Assembly: GCF_030272615.1 (NCBI RefSeq)
Contig: NC_081412.1
Span: 19,941,932 to 20,005,931 of the forward strand
Length of the DNA stretch: 64,000 bases
Reading direction: 5' to 3'
DNA from: Cryptomeria japonica
Lineage: Eukaryota; Streptophyta; Pinopsida; Cupressales; Cupressaceae
Shown: positions 25,267 through 38,266 of the stretch, piece after piece
Layout of the letters: every line of letters begins with the position of its first letter
How positions within the stretch are numbered: the stretch's first letter is position 1
Made by a program: the position numbers and the translations under genes
The notes under the pieces: generated by a model
What the model was told of the DNA's origin: nothing
The model's input: only the letters and a program-made list of their open reading frames with translations
Databases searched by the model: none

Positions 25267-26781
25267 TGTTAGAAATTTGAGTTTGTATGGTTGTCATTGA
25301 TGTCAAACATGGTTGTTTGGATGGAGTCTTGTCTGGATATGATCCTACATTATTGTAGGTTTATTTGTCTTATGTTTGGTGTTGCAGTTGAGCTTGATGT
25401 TTTGGTGTTAGTTGTGTCAAGTTCAATATGCAGGGAAGAGTTTTTAATGTATGCGAGAAATAAAGTTTAATGTCTCATTGGTAGAATGATTTGTATTCCT
25501 TTGGATGGTAAAGATTATGTTGCATCAACTGGTTTTCTGGTTTGTGGATTGCAAAAGTTGATTGTTATCGTTCTTTTACTGTAAGGGTGTTTGTCATATT
25601 GGTTCGAAAAGTCTTTGATGGCATCCAAATATATTGAATCCTATGTCATAGATTTGTAGAAATGATTATGTGATTTGTGCAACTTATTTTTAGTATGTTT
25701 CTCTAGTGGTGTTTCTATTCTGCAAGTGAGTTATGTTGATTTGTGTTTAATATATTCTGTTGTATTTTAGTTTGGTTTGTTTGCTTGGATTATCTTATTG
25801 GGACCATGCTTTTTGGTCTAGATATATATTTGGAGGATGAGTTGGAATGCTTTTATGGCTCTCACCATGGTTTCTGGAGATCCACATGACATAATTTGCA
25901 TTGAAAGAAGTCTTTTGGCCAACTAATTGACAAGCCTTATTCCCTATCTACACATTATGTTTGGTGGTAACTTTGGAGGATGTGTTAGTGTATACAAATA
26001 ATTGGATCCATCTTGGAAGGATGCGTTGTGATGTATTTGGGTCTTATCTTTCTCTTGGAGTGGACTGCCTTAAGTGTTTTTGGTCCAAGTGCTTATTTTT
26101 TGCAATAATATTTATTCTGATTGTGGCAGATCCTTAATTAGGTTTTTGATGATCTATCTCATATTTAAAGAGTGTTGTTGGATGAGTTATGCATACGATT
26201 GCATGTGAATTGATGAGAAGTGAATTTGAATGATTTGAAAATAGATTTGAGACTATAGATGTGCGAAATTCAATTTGTGAAGAGCCTTGAAGGTGATGCA
26301 TTCTGTGAAATAGTGATAGTTGTCAGAGATGCTTTTCCATGATGTTGGTCATTTGATACAAATGGTAAAGGACAATTTCATGATTAGTCGATCCTTCTCA
26401 TTTCAGTTTTGTTGTTTCCTTTGTTGTTGATTGGCATTGGGCCCTTCAGCAACACCTTGTATCTTGCTCTAAAGTAGTGTGCTTCAATTGCACAAGTCCT
26501 TATCTCTTTCCCTAAGGTATCATGCCTTAATATTGCAGGTGTTTTAGGTGCAATTTTTCTCCTTGGCAGTGAGCCTAAAAATATTGTAATCATCATATTA
26601 TGAGTCTGATTCTCATTATGGTTTTTGCCTATTTGGGTTTTCCACTTAAATTTGGTGTTCATGTGTTGATGGTTGATGAATTTTCAATATTGTTGTAGAA
26701 TGTTTAAATGCTAATTATAATTAATTTATTTTGAAGATTTGGATTGATTCCCCCCCTCTTAGTCCTACCTTGGATTTGACA
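25267..26781 (+). mobile_element. Copia 5' LTR, block 2
   Basis: It starts TGTTAGAAATTTGAG, with TTGTCATTGATGTCAAA soon after, and ends CTCTTAGTCCTACCTTGGAT then TTGACA. Length is 1515 bp with TG/CA ends. The primer site follows at once. The minus-strand open frame at 26384-26662 lies inside and is conserved in the block-3 copy only because the LTR is. No 3' LTR is in the window, so the element is truncated. Confidence 0.85.
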
Positions 26782-26783
26782 AT

Positions 26784-26795
26784 TAGTATTAGAGC
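26784..26795 (+). other. Copia primer-binding site, block 2 (one change)
   Basis: TAGTATTAGAGC lies two bases after the LTR. The usual site for initiator Met-tRNA is TGGTATCAGAGC; the block-3 copy reads TGGTATTAGAGC. This supports the Copia LTR end. Confidence 0.8.
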
Positions 26796-26839
26796 AAGGT
26801 TACGCTTTGGAAAGCTTAACCACTTGAGGTGTATTCACA

Positions 26840-28570
26840 ATGGTTCATTAACTTTATCTTAAAGCTATGTTGTTTGATGGTACAAATTTCTCTTATTGGA
26901 AGGAGAGGATGCAATTATATTTGGAAACTTTGTAGAATGGATTCTGGGATATTTTTTAGTCTAGTTATATGGCTTCATTGAATGGACCTCAACCTTTGAA
27001 TGAACTTAAGAATCACATGAGACTAATGCAAAGGCTAGAATAGTAATATTCAGCTACTTGAGTGATGTAGTATTTGGCAAGGTTATCTAAGATTGAAATA
27101 ATCGAAGGAAGTTTGGAATAAATTATGTCAATCATATGAAGGAGATCCCATGGCAAAGAAAGCTAGGTTAATGAATCTAAAACAAAAATATGAGTGCTTA
27201 AGGATGACTGATAATGAAGGTGTTGAGAACTACATACACAGGGTGAATCGTATTGCAAATGCTATAAGAGGTGTTGGTGAAATATTAGAAGAAGGTGATG
27301 TCACAAGAAAGATCATGTTGATAGTGCCTAAACCCTACAAACCTAATAAGTGTGCCATTGCAGAATGCCATGATTTGGATAAGTATAGTTGATTCATCAA
27401 TTCCTTGGAATATTATTTTCTTATGAAATTGTCGAGATGGAAGATATAAAAAGAGAAAGAAAAGAGTTTGCATTTAATGTTTCAAAACTATCAGAAGATG
27501 AACCATAAGCAATTTAAAAATTGGATGAGATTGAAGAAAACTTTGCAAGAATATTGAAGAGAGGAACTAGAAAATTGCTACAAAGATAAGTTACCCTTGA
27601 AATGCTTGAATTATGGTAGAATTGGTCATATGATTCTAAATGTATGTATAAGGAAGATTACAAAAGATCTGATGATGATGAGGAGAAAGGTAGATACAAA
27701 AGAAACGACTTTAAGAAAATGACAGCTGATAGAGATAGAGAGAAAAAGATCCTATGTCTATGGAGACACATTCTTCTAAGGATGAAGATGGTGATGACTT
27801 GAATGAAGAATCTCTATTTTTGGCCATAGAGGAGAAGAATAAGGATATGTGCTGAAGATTGGAAGGTATGGAAAACAATATGAAGTCAACAAGAGAGGAG
27901 ACCACACTACATACTAAAGTGGAACAAAATGTTGGATCATTGACTTCAGATGTTCAAATCATATGATAGGTTCTAAAGAGAAGTTCATTAACCTTAAGAA
28001 GTATCATGAAGGATCAATAAAATTTTCAAGAGAGGAAGCTAATGCTATTTGTGGAATATGAAGTATTTCGATTGATGGTAAGCACAAAACTGATAATGTT
28101 TATTATGTTGAAGGTCCCAAACATAATTTATTGAGTGTTAGTCAGGTGTACAATAAAGGTTATGAAGTTTTATTTAGCAAGACTGAATGCGTAATTAGAA
28201 AAGGAATAACTAAAAAAATGATAGTAGGAGGTATTAGCACAAGTGGAAATGCTTATTAGATAAAGGATAAGAGGGGAAGAAGGTGTTCTTTGACATAGAT
28301 CAATGAATGTTGGTTATGGCACAAGAGGATGGGACATGTCAATTTTGATAACACGATAAAGATCAGTAACACTAAAGTTGTGAGAGATTTATCAAGGATT
28401 GTCAAACCTACTGATACTGTGTGTAGGGAATGTCAACTAGAAAAAAAACAAAGAGAAGATACATGAACAAGGAATATTCTACTTCTAAACCCTTGGATTT
28501 GATTCACATAGATCATTGTAGACCTACAAGGACGAGATGACTCAATGGAGAAAGGTATTTTATGTTACTT
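26840..28570 (+). pseudogene. Copia gag-protease-preintegrase remnant, block 2
   Basis: Reading across several frames, the order is a gag start (LFDGTNFSYWKERMQLYLET), a UBN2-like gag part at 27150-27392 (MNLKQKYECLRMTDNEGVEN), and a damaged zinc knuckle (CLNYGRIGHM, second Cys lost). Then come a protease site (WIIDFRCSNHM, where Copia proteases have DSG), a gag-preintegrase zinc motif (WLWHKRMGHVNF then CRECQ), and the integrase start (LDLIHIDHCRPTR, LNGERYFMLL). It breaks off there into AT-rich DNA, so the rest of integrase, reverse transcriptase, RNase H and the 3' LTR are missing. Many stops are present. The first (TAG after LET-L) is shared with block 3 and so predates the duplication. 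Confidence 0.9.
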
Positions 28571-28804
28571 TAAAAAAATTTTTTTTTAGACTTTATATTA
28601 ACTTTTGAAAATATAATCTATTCTACCTTTCTTTTATATAAATTATTATATACCATATCTTCGTACAATTTTAATATAAAAATTATCTAGAAAACAAATA
28701 ATTTAAAAAAAAATATTAAATCCATATTAATTTATAATTTTAATTTAAAAATAATAGAAAACTTCTTAACTAAGTAAATATAAAAAATTTCAATTCTAAA
28801 TTGA

Positions 28805-29212
28805 CTATCCTCCTTCTTGATCCTCCCTGGGGATGTTATGTAGAGACCCTGGCTGGTGTTGACTATATATGTCACATGCTAGACAACCATCTCTAACTCC
28901 CTTCCTCTTATCGACTAGTTTATTTATTGAAACAAGGGGGGCAACCTTAACTTATGGATCAGTCAAGTCACTAAAGTCAGTCCTAGGCCCCCATAGAATT
29001 GTAGGGCCTATCAAGCCCCTTCCAACTGGATCCGATCTCGCTCTCAATGGCAAAGCATCCACCCAGCTCTTCTTTCTCAATTCTCGTGTGTGGGGATGGA
29101 TGGGGGGTTCTCCAATTCGAGATATCTCCTCTTAACCCTAATATTCTATGGATGAGAACAACCCTCTTTATTAATCTTGCAGGCCCTCAGGGCCCTCCCC
29201 ATAGAGTAGCTC
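28805..29212. other. GC-rich insert flanked by 14-bp direct repeats, block 2
   Basis: This 408-bp stretch is markedly less AT-rich than its surroundings and is bounded by CAATTCTAAATTGA at 28791-28804 and 29213-29226, which looks like a target-site duplication. It contains an 88-codon open frame (28869-29135) without recognisable domains and no A-tail. A block-3 copy is at 61214-61585, shorter by small deletions. Organelle-derived DNA or a retroposed transcript are both possible; I cannot identify the source. Confidence 0.6.
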
Positions 29213-29646
29213 CAATTCTAAATTGAATTGGCTAAGTTCTTTCAATTTTGACATTTAAGCAAATTTACCAAAATTAAAAAAACCCAAATATAAATTCCTA
29301 TACTTAGTTGTGTGTCCATTAACAGGCATAGCTTGGATTGCTCATATACTTATGGATTTACATGAATGGAGGAGTTCACACATTAATGGGCACGTTTATA
29401 GAGGTAAATTATGATTAAAACAAGAGCAGGCAATTTTTAATAATAACTTCAAAACATAAAAGTTGAGAGTATGACGAAGCAGAATCCTTTTAAGAAAAAG
29501 GCATGGCAAGTCAAGTCACAACACAGCAGTCGAATCCAATGAAATGTACACCACAGTGAATCTCGTGACTACTTCCACCTTTTCAAGACCACAGGTAAAC
29601 CTGGCGACTATATTTAGACTCCTTTTCCCTTGGATGATTACAATGT

Positions 29647-30129
29647 ATGACCAAAATGAAGGATAAAATTATCAGAGCCTTGCGAGACGTAAGCAAAAAA
29701 GATTTTGTATATAAGAGGATTATCATCCGCCGCATTCTCAAATGAAGAAGAGAGAGGAAATTGAACTCGCTGTATGCAAGGTTCAGAGCCCTTCTGCCTA
29801 AATCTATCAAGGTAACTTCAAAGTCTATTATGTATAATTGTATATCGTTTATTTGTATCAATGTTTTAGATCATATTATATGATCTGTTATAAGAATGAG
29901 AGCTATGAAAAACAAATAATCTATTTTCAAAACTTTTTTAAATGAAAATGTTTTGTTTGGATTGAATGAATAACATAATATGCAATTCTGTAAGAGAAAT
30001 TCTTGGTCTTTTGATTTATATCTATGGTTTTTGTTGGTGACAAAGGATGCTGCAAAATCTGAAAGTCTTTCTGATCATGAAAGCTGCAGCTCATCTTTAT
30101 TGGTTGATCTTTCAAGAAGGGATGTTTAG
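29647..30129 (+). pseudogene. bHLH-like small protein, copy 2 (dead)
   Basis: The exon-1 equivalent is 29647-29811 and the exon-2 equivalent is 30037-30129. A CGA codon in the basic region has become TGA (29743-29745), directly in the RRILK-R stretch. The intron-1 acceptor AG is TG (GTTG|GTGAC), and exon 2 ends in TAG as in copy 1. The exon-3 region is deleted: after GAATGTGGTGGTCAATTTG (near 31385) the sequence jumps to what lies about 280 bases further on in copy 1. Confidence 0.85.
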
Positions 30130-31170
30130 GTATGTCATGAAATTTTCATGCAACATATCATTCATACCATTTACTACTGTATTGACAGGTTTTCATCAGC
30201 TCCTTTGAACATATTTGTTTCATTTAACATATTAACTACTGAGAATAATAGATTTTTGTTAGGTATTATAGAGTTTTTGCTGTTTTCCTTCCCAAGATGA
30301 GCTGTGTATTAATATTTGAATCCAATTCTACATGCTCACTTCTCGCTACTGTTAAAGCCCTAGCTGTAAAGCAAGAACTCTCAATCTGACCAGAGTGCTT
30401 AGAATCTAACATTAAAGCCTTCATTTAAAAGAAGAGGATAAATGATGGAAAATCTGACTATAAATCTGTATTCAATAGTTAACTATCTTAACTGTTATTA
30501 GGAAATTTGAATTTAAGCATACTAACTTTATACCCTTTTATTTTATTCATAAATGAGATGAAATAATATTATTTTTGTGTGGATATGTTGTGGTGTGATA
30601 GATGTAAACATGGTTCATAGTTATTATTATTGTTATAAGTACATGCTACACAGATTGGGTATTCAATCTATTTGAGACCAGGTGGGTTTAGAATTTATAT
30701 AACCTTTTTATATAATTAACATATCAATACTTTATATTATTTTATTATATAAGTTTATTTGAAGTAAGCCCTTCATAGTAATATGGATCAAGAGATAAAA
30801 ATAAAGACTACTTTATTTGAATATGTCCATTTATACTGAGATTTGAACTTAGAACTAAGCTAGACAGTATTTAAATACGTCCATTTATATTACTCGATTT
30901 ACTCTTAAAAATGAGTTGACTGTATTTATTTATTTATATATAATGATTTTTCATTCATAAATTGGTGTGCTCTTAATATAATTTTAAGAGATATGCGGAT
31001 TTATATTCACTGGTAACAAGGAAATATGTTTTCAATCATTTAACTAAAACATGTGAGATATTTAAATCAAGCCATATATAAATATTATTCTGTTCTTGAT
31101 TATTATTTTTTCATTGAAGATCTTTTTCAAAAGCTGATGGATGCATCAAATATTAATATTGGTTGTTATG

Positions 31171-31298
31171 CTTAAATTTTCCATATTAGTTTGAATTTAC
31201 TCCATTTATCACTATTAGTTCCATTGTTTCTCTGCTTAAATTTTCCATATTAGTTTGAATTTACTCCATTTATCACTATTAGTTCCATTGTTTCTCTC
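31171..31298. repeat. 64-bp tandem duplication in intron 2 of copy 2
   Basis: The units 31171-31234 and 31235-31298 differ only at the last base. Copy 1 has a single unit at about 1780-1850. It is a very recent duplication. Confidence 0.95.
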
Positions 31299-32770
31299 TA
31301 CTTGCAGGAAATATGTTACAAATAGTTTAATGTGTTTAGTTAGAAAGAAAACTCTGATCTAACGGAGCAGAATGTGGTGGTCAATTTGAATGTTTTTCTG
31401 TTTATTTACAATTTTTAGCATCTTCTTCAGAACAATGTCTATCTAATATTATAGATATGCATTTGACAACATTTATTAATTAATTGAAATTGAAATTTCT
31501 ATTATATTTTAAAATTTAATTACATTAATAAATACAATCAAATAGACTAATATTAATAAATTCTTTTAACCATCAAACAATCAATAACAATTTATAATTC
31601 ATCTTTACTGAAAAGTGAGGATGAATAATCATGTCCAAACATTTATAAAGCAAAGAAATCTGGGCTAACCAATCCAATTAGTACTTCCATTTCTATAAAG
31701 TAATGTTAACAGGAAACAAGAAGAAACAAGGAGTGCAGTCACGAGCAAAAAGTGTGCATCCTCGTGAGGAAAGAGTCCAAGGTAATTATTCTCTCCTTAC
31801 TACGGAGGTACCCATTCCCAACTCCCAAGATATTCACATCGACTTTCAGTAGAATTTTTCATTAAAGTTACTATTGAATGAACTCAAAAGATCTACAGGT
31901 AGTTTTGAATTATATCAATATACTCAGTGGTTTTTTCTAACTATTATCGAATTTCTGCAATGTATCAAGATATTTTATCTTTTATATATTATAAATTAAT
32001 TATAATAGATATTTGGGGCATTCTAGGTATTAGATTCCCATTTTCTACTATATTATCCTTGCAGCAGATATTTTAAAATTATCAATATGATAAAATCAGA
32101 CTAAAAAGTTAATTAACAATGATTAATCTTCAAAAAATACAAAGTTTACATATTATCTTTAATTTAGTTTTATGTTTATTTTGAGGAAATATTTTGATAC
32201 ATATAATTACAAATGATAATATTTTATGTGAGTTCATTTTTTTTAGTCATTTATCTATCTATATACACATATCCTTATACATTTAATCTTATCACATTCT
32301 TATACAAATAGTCACACATTTCTATACATTCACATTTATCACATTTCTTTATACACTAACCTCTATTTATCTATTAGCCATATTGGGCTGACTGTTTGCC
32401 TGTTCTCAATACTTCTTGACAAAATTCAAAAATCACTCAATTGACCCCATCCACTCTCTTGCCTTGAGTTGAATAAAGGCACATTTTGGTCGATTCAATC
32501 TTGTCCTTTGATAAAGTCTTGATATAGTGCAGTTCTTAAGACATTTTACTAATAGAGAGACATTATTCTCTAATCATACATAAGTTTGATATCAAAATAT
32601 TCTACTAAGGAACTCATTCTTTAGTCACAAAACTAAGTGCCCCAATTCTCACATTTATATTTCCTAGTTCATAACAATTAGATCTATTTGATTTACCATA
32701 TACTAGTGCCCTCACTATATTTAATTAATCTAGGCTGGTTATGCTTGATTGATGGAATTCATTGAAAATT

Positions 32771-33050
32771 AACTTAGATTAACAATAGAGAAACCTTATT
32801 TTCCTTTACATTTTTGGCAATCTCATATGATCCTAGACAAAACTTAATTTTTATTTTTAGATTTTAGATCACATCAGGGTTTTAGATTTATAATTTTCTA
32901 GGATTATATCAACTTACATTAAGAATAGAGAAACATTATTTTCCTTTACATTTTTGGTAATCTCATATGATCCTCGACAAAACTTAATTTTGACTTTTAG
33001 ATTTTTGATCACATCAGGGTTTTAGATTTATAATTTTCTAGGTTTTCATC
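32771..33050. repeat. 140-bp tandem duplication in block 2
   Basis: Two units (32771-32910 and 32911-33050) share ATAGAGAAAC, TTATTTTCCTTTACATTTTT, CACATCAGGGTTTTAGATTT and differ at scattered bases. Block 1 has one unit (about 3625-3750). Confidence 0.9.
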
Positions 33051-33479
33051 ATATTTTGAAATCTAAATATTATCGTGTCTCATTGATATATCTATCTTTT
33101 AGAGTTTGGTCCTTATTTATACTTCCTAGATCTATCATCCATCCCACTCACCATTATGTTGGCATTAAAGTTTATATTTTTCACTTGATTTCAGATTTGA
33201 TTTATGTCTAATATTTATTTGATCTACTTGATTTTTTATTCTCAAATATAAAATTTAGTATATGTCTAGAAGGCATGTACATTTAAACCCTAGTATGTTG
33301 TTTATATTGAGAACAAATCAAGTGATTGAGATGATTATGACCATGATGCACATTAGGACCAACAAGATATTTTAATTATGAGGCAAGTTTTGATATCCAT
33401 ACATTACAACAGTATCAATATCATAATTAATTAGAAAATATTTTCCATTAATATGATTTCCTTGAGGTGACATGAAAGT

Positions 33480-34075
33480 TTTATTTAGAGATTGAGGAAG
33501 GGGGAAGGGGCAAGTTAGTATTTATTTAAACTTAATCAATTCCATTTTCAAGTTAAACATCAAATCCGATTTACTTGAAGGGAGAACAAAAAGGAAAGCA
33601 TGCACCGCAACATTATTATACAAGGACACCGATATTTTTTACATGGAAAACCCAATAAGGGAGAAAAAATGGTGAGAGTTAACTCACACTATATGAACAT
33701 GTACTACAATATTTTTTTAAGGCTCACTACCTAAGAAATCTCACTGCTTCCTAATGGAAATAAGGATACATGAATATTACAATGATCAACATGAACTTGA
33801 ACTACTAAAGTATTTGACATATGCAAATGTGCTAGCCTCTTTTTTGCACACTTAATCCATCTTTTACAATTGATACATTTCAAAAAATGATTTTTCTTCA
33901 TGCAACATCTTAAAAATCTAATTAGGTTAGCTCCAATATGATATGTTAGGTGAAACATGTAATACTACATAGGTCAACTTGAAACACATGCATCATGAAA
34001 TGAAATAAGTTGCGGACCAACCCAAAACATAATTGGGCCCAAAAAAATTACAACACATCCTCAAAAGTGAATGCA
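33480..34075 (-). mobile_element. LTR-derived fragment, block 2
   Basis: Counterpart of 4180-4840: a G-rich start (GAAGGGGGAAGGGGC), ACATGGAAAACCCAATAAGG, and GGTGAGAGTTAACTCAC. The minus-strand open frame at 33731-33958 inside it is not supported as a gene. Confidence 0.45.
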
Positions 34076-36215
34076 ATAGGTTAGGATGAAACCACAAATG
34101 AAGGAAACAAGATTGTCTGCCCACCACCAACAAACTTCACCAGAAAGTTATCAAATGTACACCTTTAATTAGTTAATTAGACTAACCCTTTTCTTGGAAG
34201 GACATAATCCTCACTTTCTAACTTCAATAGAGAACATAAATCTCCTTTCATCTCCAACATAAATAAAATGGCTCTTATACCTTAAAAGGAAGCATTTTTT
34301 AATGCCGTCTATTATTATTCCCTACAATAAATGTTAGAATAAATATAACTAATACATAAACAACTTAAAAACTATGCAAAAAAAACATATAAGACTAGGT
34401 CACGTAGATTCTTTGATTAATAGTTTCTTTAAATGGGGAAGAGTTTAATTTATTTTCTAAAGCTAAACACTACCAAATTATAATTTATTTAATTTATTTT
34501 AAAAAATAACTTATGGGTGAGATATGCCTACTAAATTATAATTGACCAACTTACAATTGCACAGCCTTTGTTAGTGCCACAAATGAAAAATAGGTGTAGA
34601 GGACAATGTGTTTGAACCTTGCACATATTAGCAAGGCAAAGTTGGTAGCCATGTGGTACACCAGTATCTGAATGGAATGAAAATATCTTTAGTCTCCCTT
34701 CATCAATTTTGCTGGATTTGTTTTAATGTCAATAAAATAGTGGAAGAGGTCATGATGTTCAAAAATAATATTGACCAAAAACAAGTTGGCATCACTCACA
34801 ATCAGTAGATCGCATTCGAAAAGACACGAAAGTTATAGTCTCCCTTTACAATAACTGCCAAATAACCAATCTATTTTATAAAATTCATTAAAAAGCTGTC
34901 ATGGAAAAGGAAATCAATATAGACAAATTGACTACTACTAAAATTGCCAATTATTACTTACTGAAATCCATTTCCCAATACCTCTGGATTTTATAGAAGG
35001 ATTTGAACGAAACTATATGTTCCCATGATAAATAGAACTTTAAACTATTAAACCCATTATTTCTTATTTCTGTCCAAAATTTTAGTTTTCAATTTTCAGA
35101 TCAAAATAATGTAATCCGTGTCATGATCCATAGCTGAGAAACGTGAGTTTTTGGAACTCTATTGGAAGATGACTATATATGGGAATACAATGCATAATTT
35201 GAGCCGCATAATCTATGATACACAACAAAGATAAATACAAATTTTAAGGTCTACATACATTTTTATAGGTCCAGATACAAATTTGTTCAATGGACACTAA
35301 GAAGCGTCAACATTATTCTGAAATATACAGAGCTGAATATGGCATGACCCTGGCAAAATTATCCTATATTGGTACCTAATATTGGCATGGCCCCTTAAGT
35401 CATTTATGACTGCCTTAGACTCTGGCATACGTGAGCTTATATCGAATCCACTCTTGAATTTCTTAAATTGGGTATGCATAGTTCAGAGTTTGAGAATCCA
35501 AGGCATTAATATTTCATGGTGATAACCTGACTTCTTGTTTCAAGTGTTTGTAATGCCTAGGTTACTACCACTGGTGGCATGTGTGTTTTAAGTCTCTTGA
35601 AATTCTCTAGCATTTCTTAGTTTTAAGTCCCTAGTCTCATCAACTCACAAACCATGTGTGTTTTTTCCAATAAACCTCAATAAATGTTATTATATGTTAG
35701 GAATTGTTTCTATTTTTGTTATGTTTTCAGCCATAGGAATAACTAAGATATTAGCTAGTGTATAACTTTTGAACCTTGTAAAATTTTCTTAGTGTAAACA
35801 TACAATATCAAATGAAGGTCCATAAGACAATAGTCATATAGTACAAGTGTGTTGACCATTAAGAGGATTAAGCTTTAGAGTAATATTTTGACCTTGATCA
35901 TGATCATGGCTATGTCTTTAGAGAGTTAAAATTGAGGAAGACAACTATTAAGTAGAAGTAGAGCTGAAGAGTATGTGTTAGTAGAAAGAATGTATCATAT
36001 ATAGTTTTACATTAATTTTAATAATATAAGATAAATATGAATTTAAAATAATTTGAGATTTTTTTAATTTTATTAAAAATTAAGTTAATTTATGAAATTT
36101 TAATAATTATAAAATTATTTTTTATATTTTAATTTTTGAAAAATGTCTTTTTTGAAAATATTTTATATATATAAAAAATTCATATTGTAAAATCATATAT
36201 TTAATTCTAATTGTT
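34076..36215. other. Noncoding DNA shared with block 1
   Basis: From about 34180 it matches 10190-12059 closely, then about 20660-20760 after the LINE in block 1. No gene is recognised; open frames are not preserved between the two copies. Confidence 0.65.
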
Positions 36216-36410
36216 AATGACAGAGAACGAAATATGTCGGATTGATAATTTGACGAGGTCTGCAACTCAGTCGTGCTAGGGTTTCTGCGTGTGTGCGAGC
36301 TCTCGTCGGCTCGAGGGCTGGACAAGCTTCATTTACTGAAGGCCTATACAGTTCCTCTCTCTCTCTTTCCATTAGTTGATGTATTTTTCCTTTTCCCCTC
36401 TATTCATTAG

Positions 36411-38250
36411 ATGTCTAATAACTCTCCGGCCAGTGAAGTTCCTTTGTCATCGGATAAATCATTCAAGGATGCTTTGATCGATCACCATAGTGTGCACTCA
36501 GACGCGGTGTTTCTCCTGCAACCAGTGGCCCCCTTCGACTCCAACAATGATGGAAAAGGTAAGGGGTCTATACCTACTAGACTCACAGTTAGGCCTAACT
36601 CTCTTATGGCCCAGGCTATTGATTTAGAGAAAAATAGGCTAAAGGCATCTGCTATTTTCTTTGTGCCCTTGGATGTAAATGCTCTTCCCTCATGCAATTT
36701 CATTAATAATTGGTTTCAAAATGTATGGGGAAAAATCTAGGGTTTTCTATTTCCTTCTGCAGAATGGTTCAAAGAGGGGTTTTCATTATTTTCTTTAATT
36801 CTTCCAAACATCAGTATGATGTAGCTAGGAAACAATTTTGGAATGTGGGGAAGTGTTGCTTTAGGGCTTTAAGATGGTCACCTAAAACTAAAAAAGAAGA
36901 TGTTATGGCAGTTTCATGCTCTAGATGGGTTTTGATCCAAAATGTTCCTCCTTTATTTTGGAATCTTCTTCCTAAAGCCGTGGCTAGTCTTTGTGATGTG
37001 TTGAAAATAGATAACTCTGCTACCCTCTTGCCTCATCTTGATGCTAGGATGCTTATTGCCATTCACCCCAGTATTACCCTGCCTAATAAATTGGTTGTTG
37101 ATCTTGATGAAGAGTCTTTTTCCTGCCCTATTAAAGTTTTAGGGGGTTTTTAATGCTTGTTTTGTTTGTTAGATGGATGGGCACCTCCGCAAAGATTTCA
37201 CACTCCTTGTGAGACCCAAACCCCCTTGCGGTCCCAATTTATAATCACCTCCTTTGGCTGTTGTTGCCTCTTTTGTCTTGATCCCTCCCTCCTCCCCTCC
37301 ACCCTCCTCATCTGCCTCCATTTTGGCCCCTAGTAGTGCTTCACCAACAGTCTTTGCTTCTCTGTCTACCTTTCCCTCTCTGCATTCCACCCTCCCCACC
37401 CCCTCGCCTCCGCCCCCTCCTATCTCGCTGGGTGGTTCAGCTGACTTGGTGCTCCCTCCTCCTCCTAAATGCTCAATAGCTAGTTTTGCAGAAGATAAGG
37501 AGCATAGTGGCTACTAGAAATAGAATTGAGAATCTTTTCACTGAGAATAACAAACAGGCTGTTGATAATGTTATTGAAAGTAACAAAACTCTTACTACAG
37601 CTAGGGGTGGGACTACAACCACCCAATCCTACACTCCTAGTAGTGCTAGTAAGTTTCCTGAAGTTGGGGACATTAGGGCCAAGCAAGCTGCGACTGAGGT
37701 CTCCTTGGAGGCTAGTTCTCAATTCTCGGATGAAGCTAGTTTTGAGATCACTAGGGCTTATAATCATGAGGTCCCACTTATTGATATCCTGATTTCTACT
37801 GAGCCCTCAAGCACTCCTCCCTTTAGGTTCCCTGGTAACCATAATAGGAGTGAGGACTCAAACCGTGTGGGCTACTCCTTATGCTCCAATATGAATGTTG
37901 TTGTTGACAATGCTATAGATTTAGGGGCATCTGTTGTCGATAGAGGATTCATCAAGGAAGGTTTGAGTCAGAAGCAATGGGCTATAGTGCCTTATACCAC
38001 TTTTTTAGCCTAAAAAATGGTGGAGAAAGTTATGTCTGATATTGTACTTCAGAGTTGTCTTGAAAAGACTCGCAAGCCCCGCAAGAGATCGAAGAAGAAT
38101 TCTGCCCACTTAGGGGCTGATCAATCTACCTGACTAAAAAAGCATAAAGGTACACCATTGGGGTCAACCAGTAAAAAGAACGGTTTTGCCCTCCCTAAGA
38201 AGCATATCTCTAAATGCTATAAGTCCTTTAGGACCCCAATGCACACTGCA
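36411..38250 (+). pseudogene. LINE ORF1 (DUF4283-like), block 2
   Basis: Starts ATG at 36411 (MSNNSPASEVPLSSDKSFKD). The frame shifts by one base in an A-run at about 36730 (GKI stop versus GKNLGFSISF). It then reads FNSSKHQYDVARKQFWN and SRWVLIQNVPPLFWNLLPKA, the DUF4283 pattern of plant LINE ORF1 RNA-binding proteins. A Pro/Ser-rich linker (about 37250-37480) and a Lys/Arg-rich end (RKPRKRSKKN, about 38070) follow in other frames. Several stops are present. Confidence 0.75.
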
Positions 38251-38266
38251 CCCTAATTAAACATCT

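Larger units (their letters stand above)
23797..36215 (+). repeat. Block 2 of the dispersed gene-bearing repeat
   Basis: It begins where similarity to 56177 onward starts (AATAATAAAAGCTAAA), and the sequence to its left is unrelated to that before 56177. In order it holds AT-rich DNA, a Copia LTR and broken internal region, a GC-rich insert, gene copy 2, a 64-bp and a 140-bp tandem duplication absent from block 1, and downstream DNA that matches block 1. It ends at a plus-strand LINE inserted at about 36216. The counterpart of 20760-23796 (with gene copy 4) is not present. Confidence 0.85.

Noticed and set aside
26384-26662. 92-94-codon minus-strand frame conserved at 58788-59072
   Set aside because: It lies wholly inside the Copia LTR, antisense to it; both copies come from one duplication, so conservation is not evidence of coding.
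28869-29135. 88-codon frame in the GC-rich insert considered as a gene
   Set aside because: The block-3 copy has deletions that break the frame and no domain is visible.
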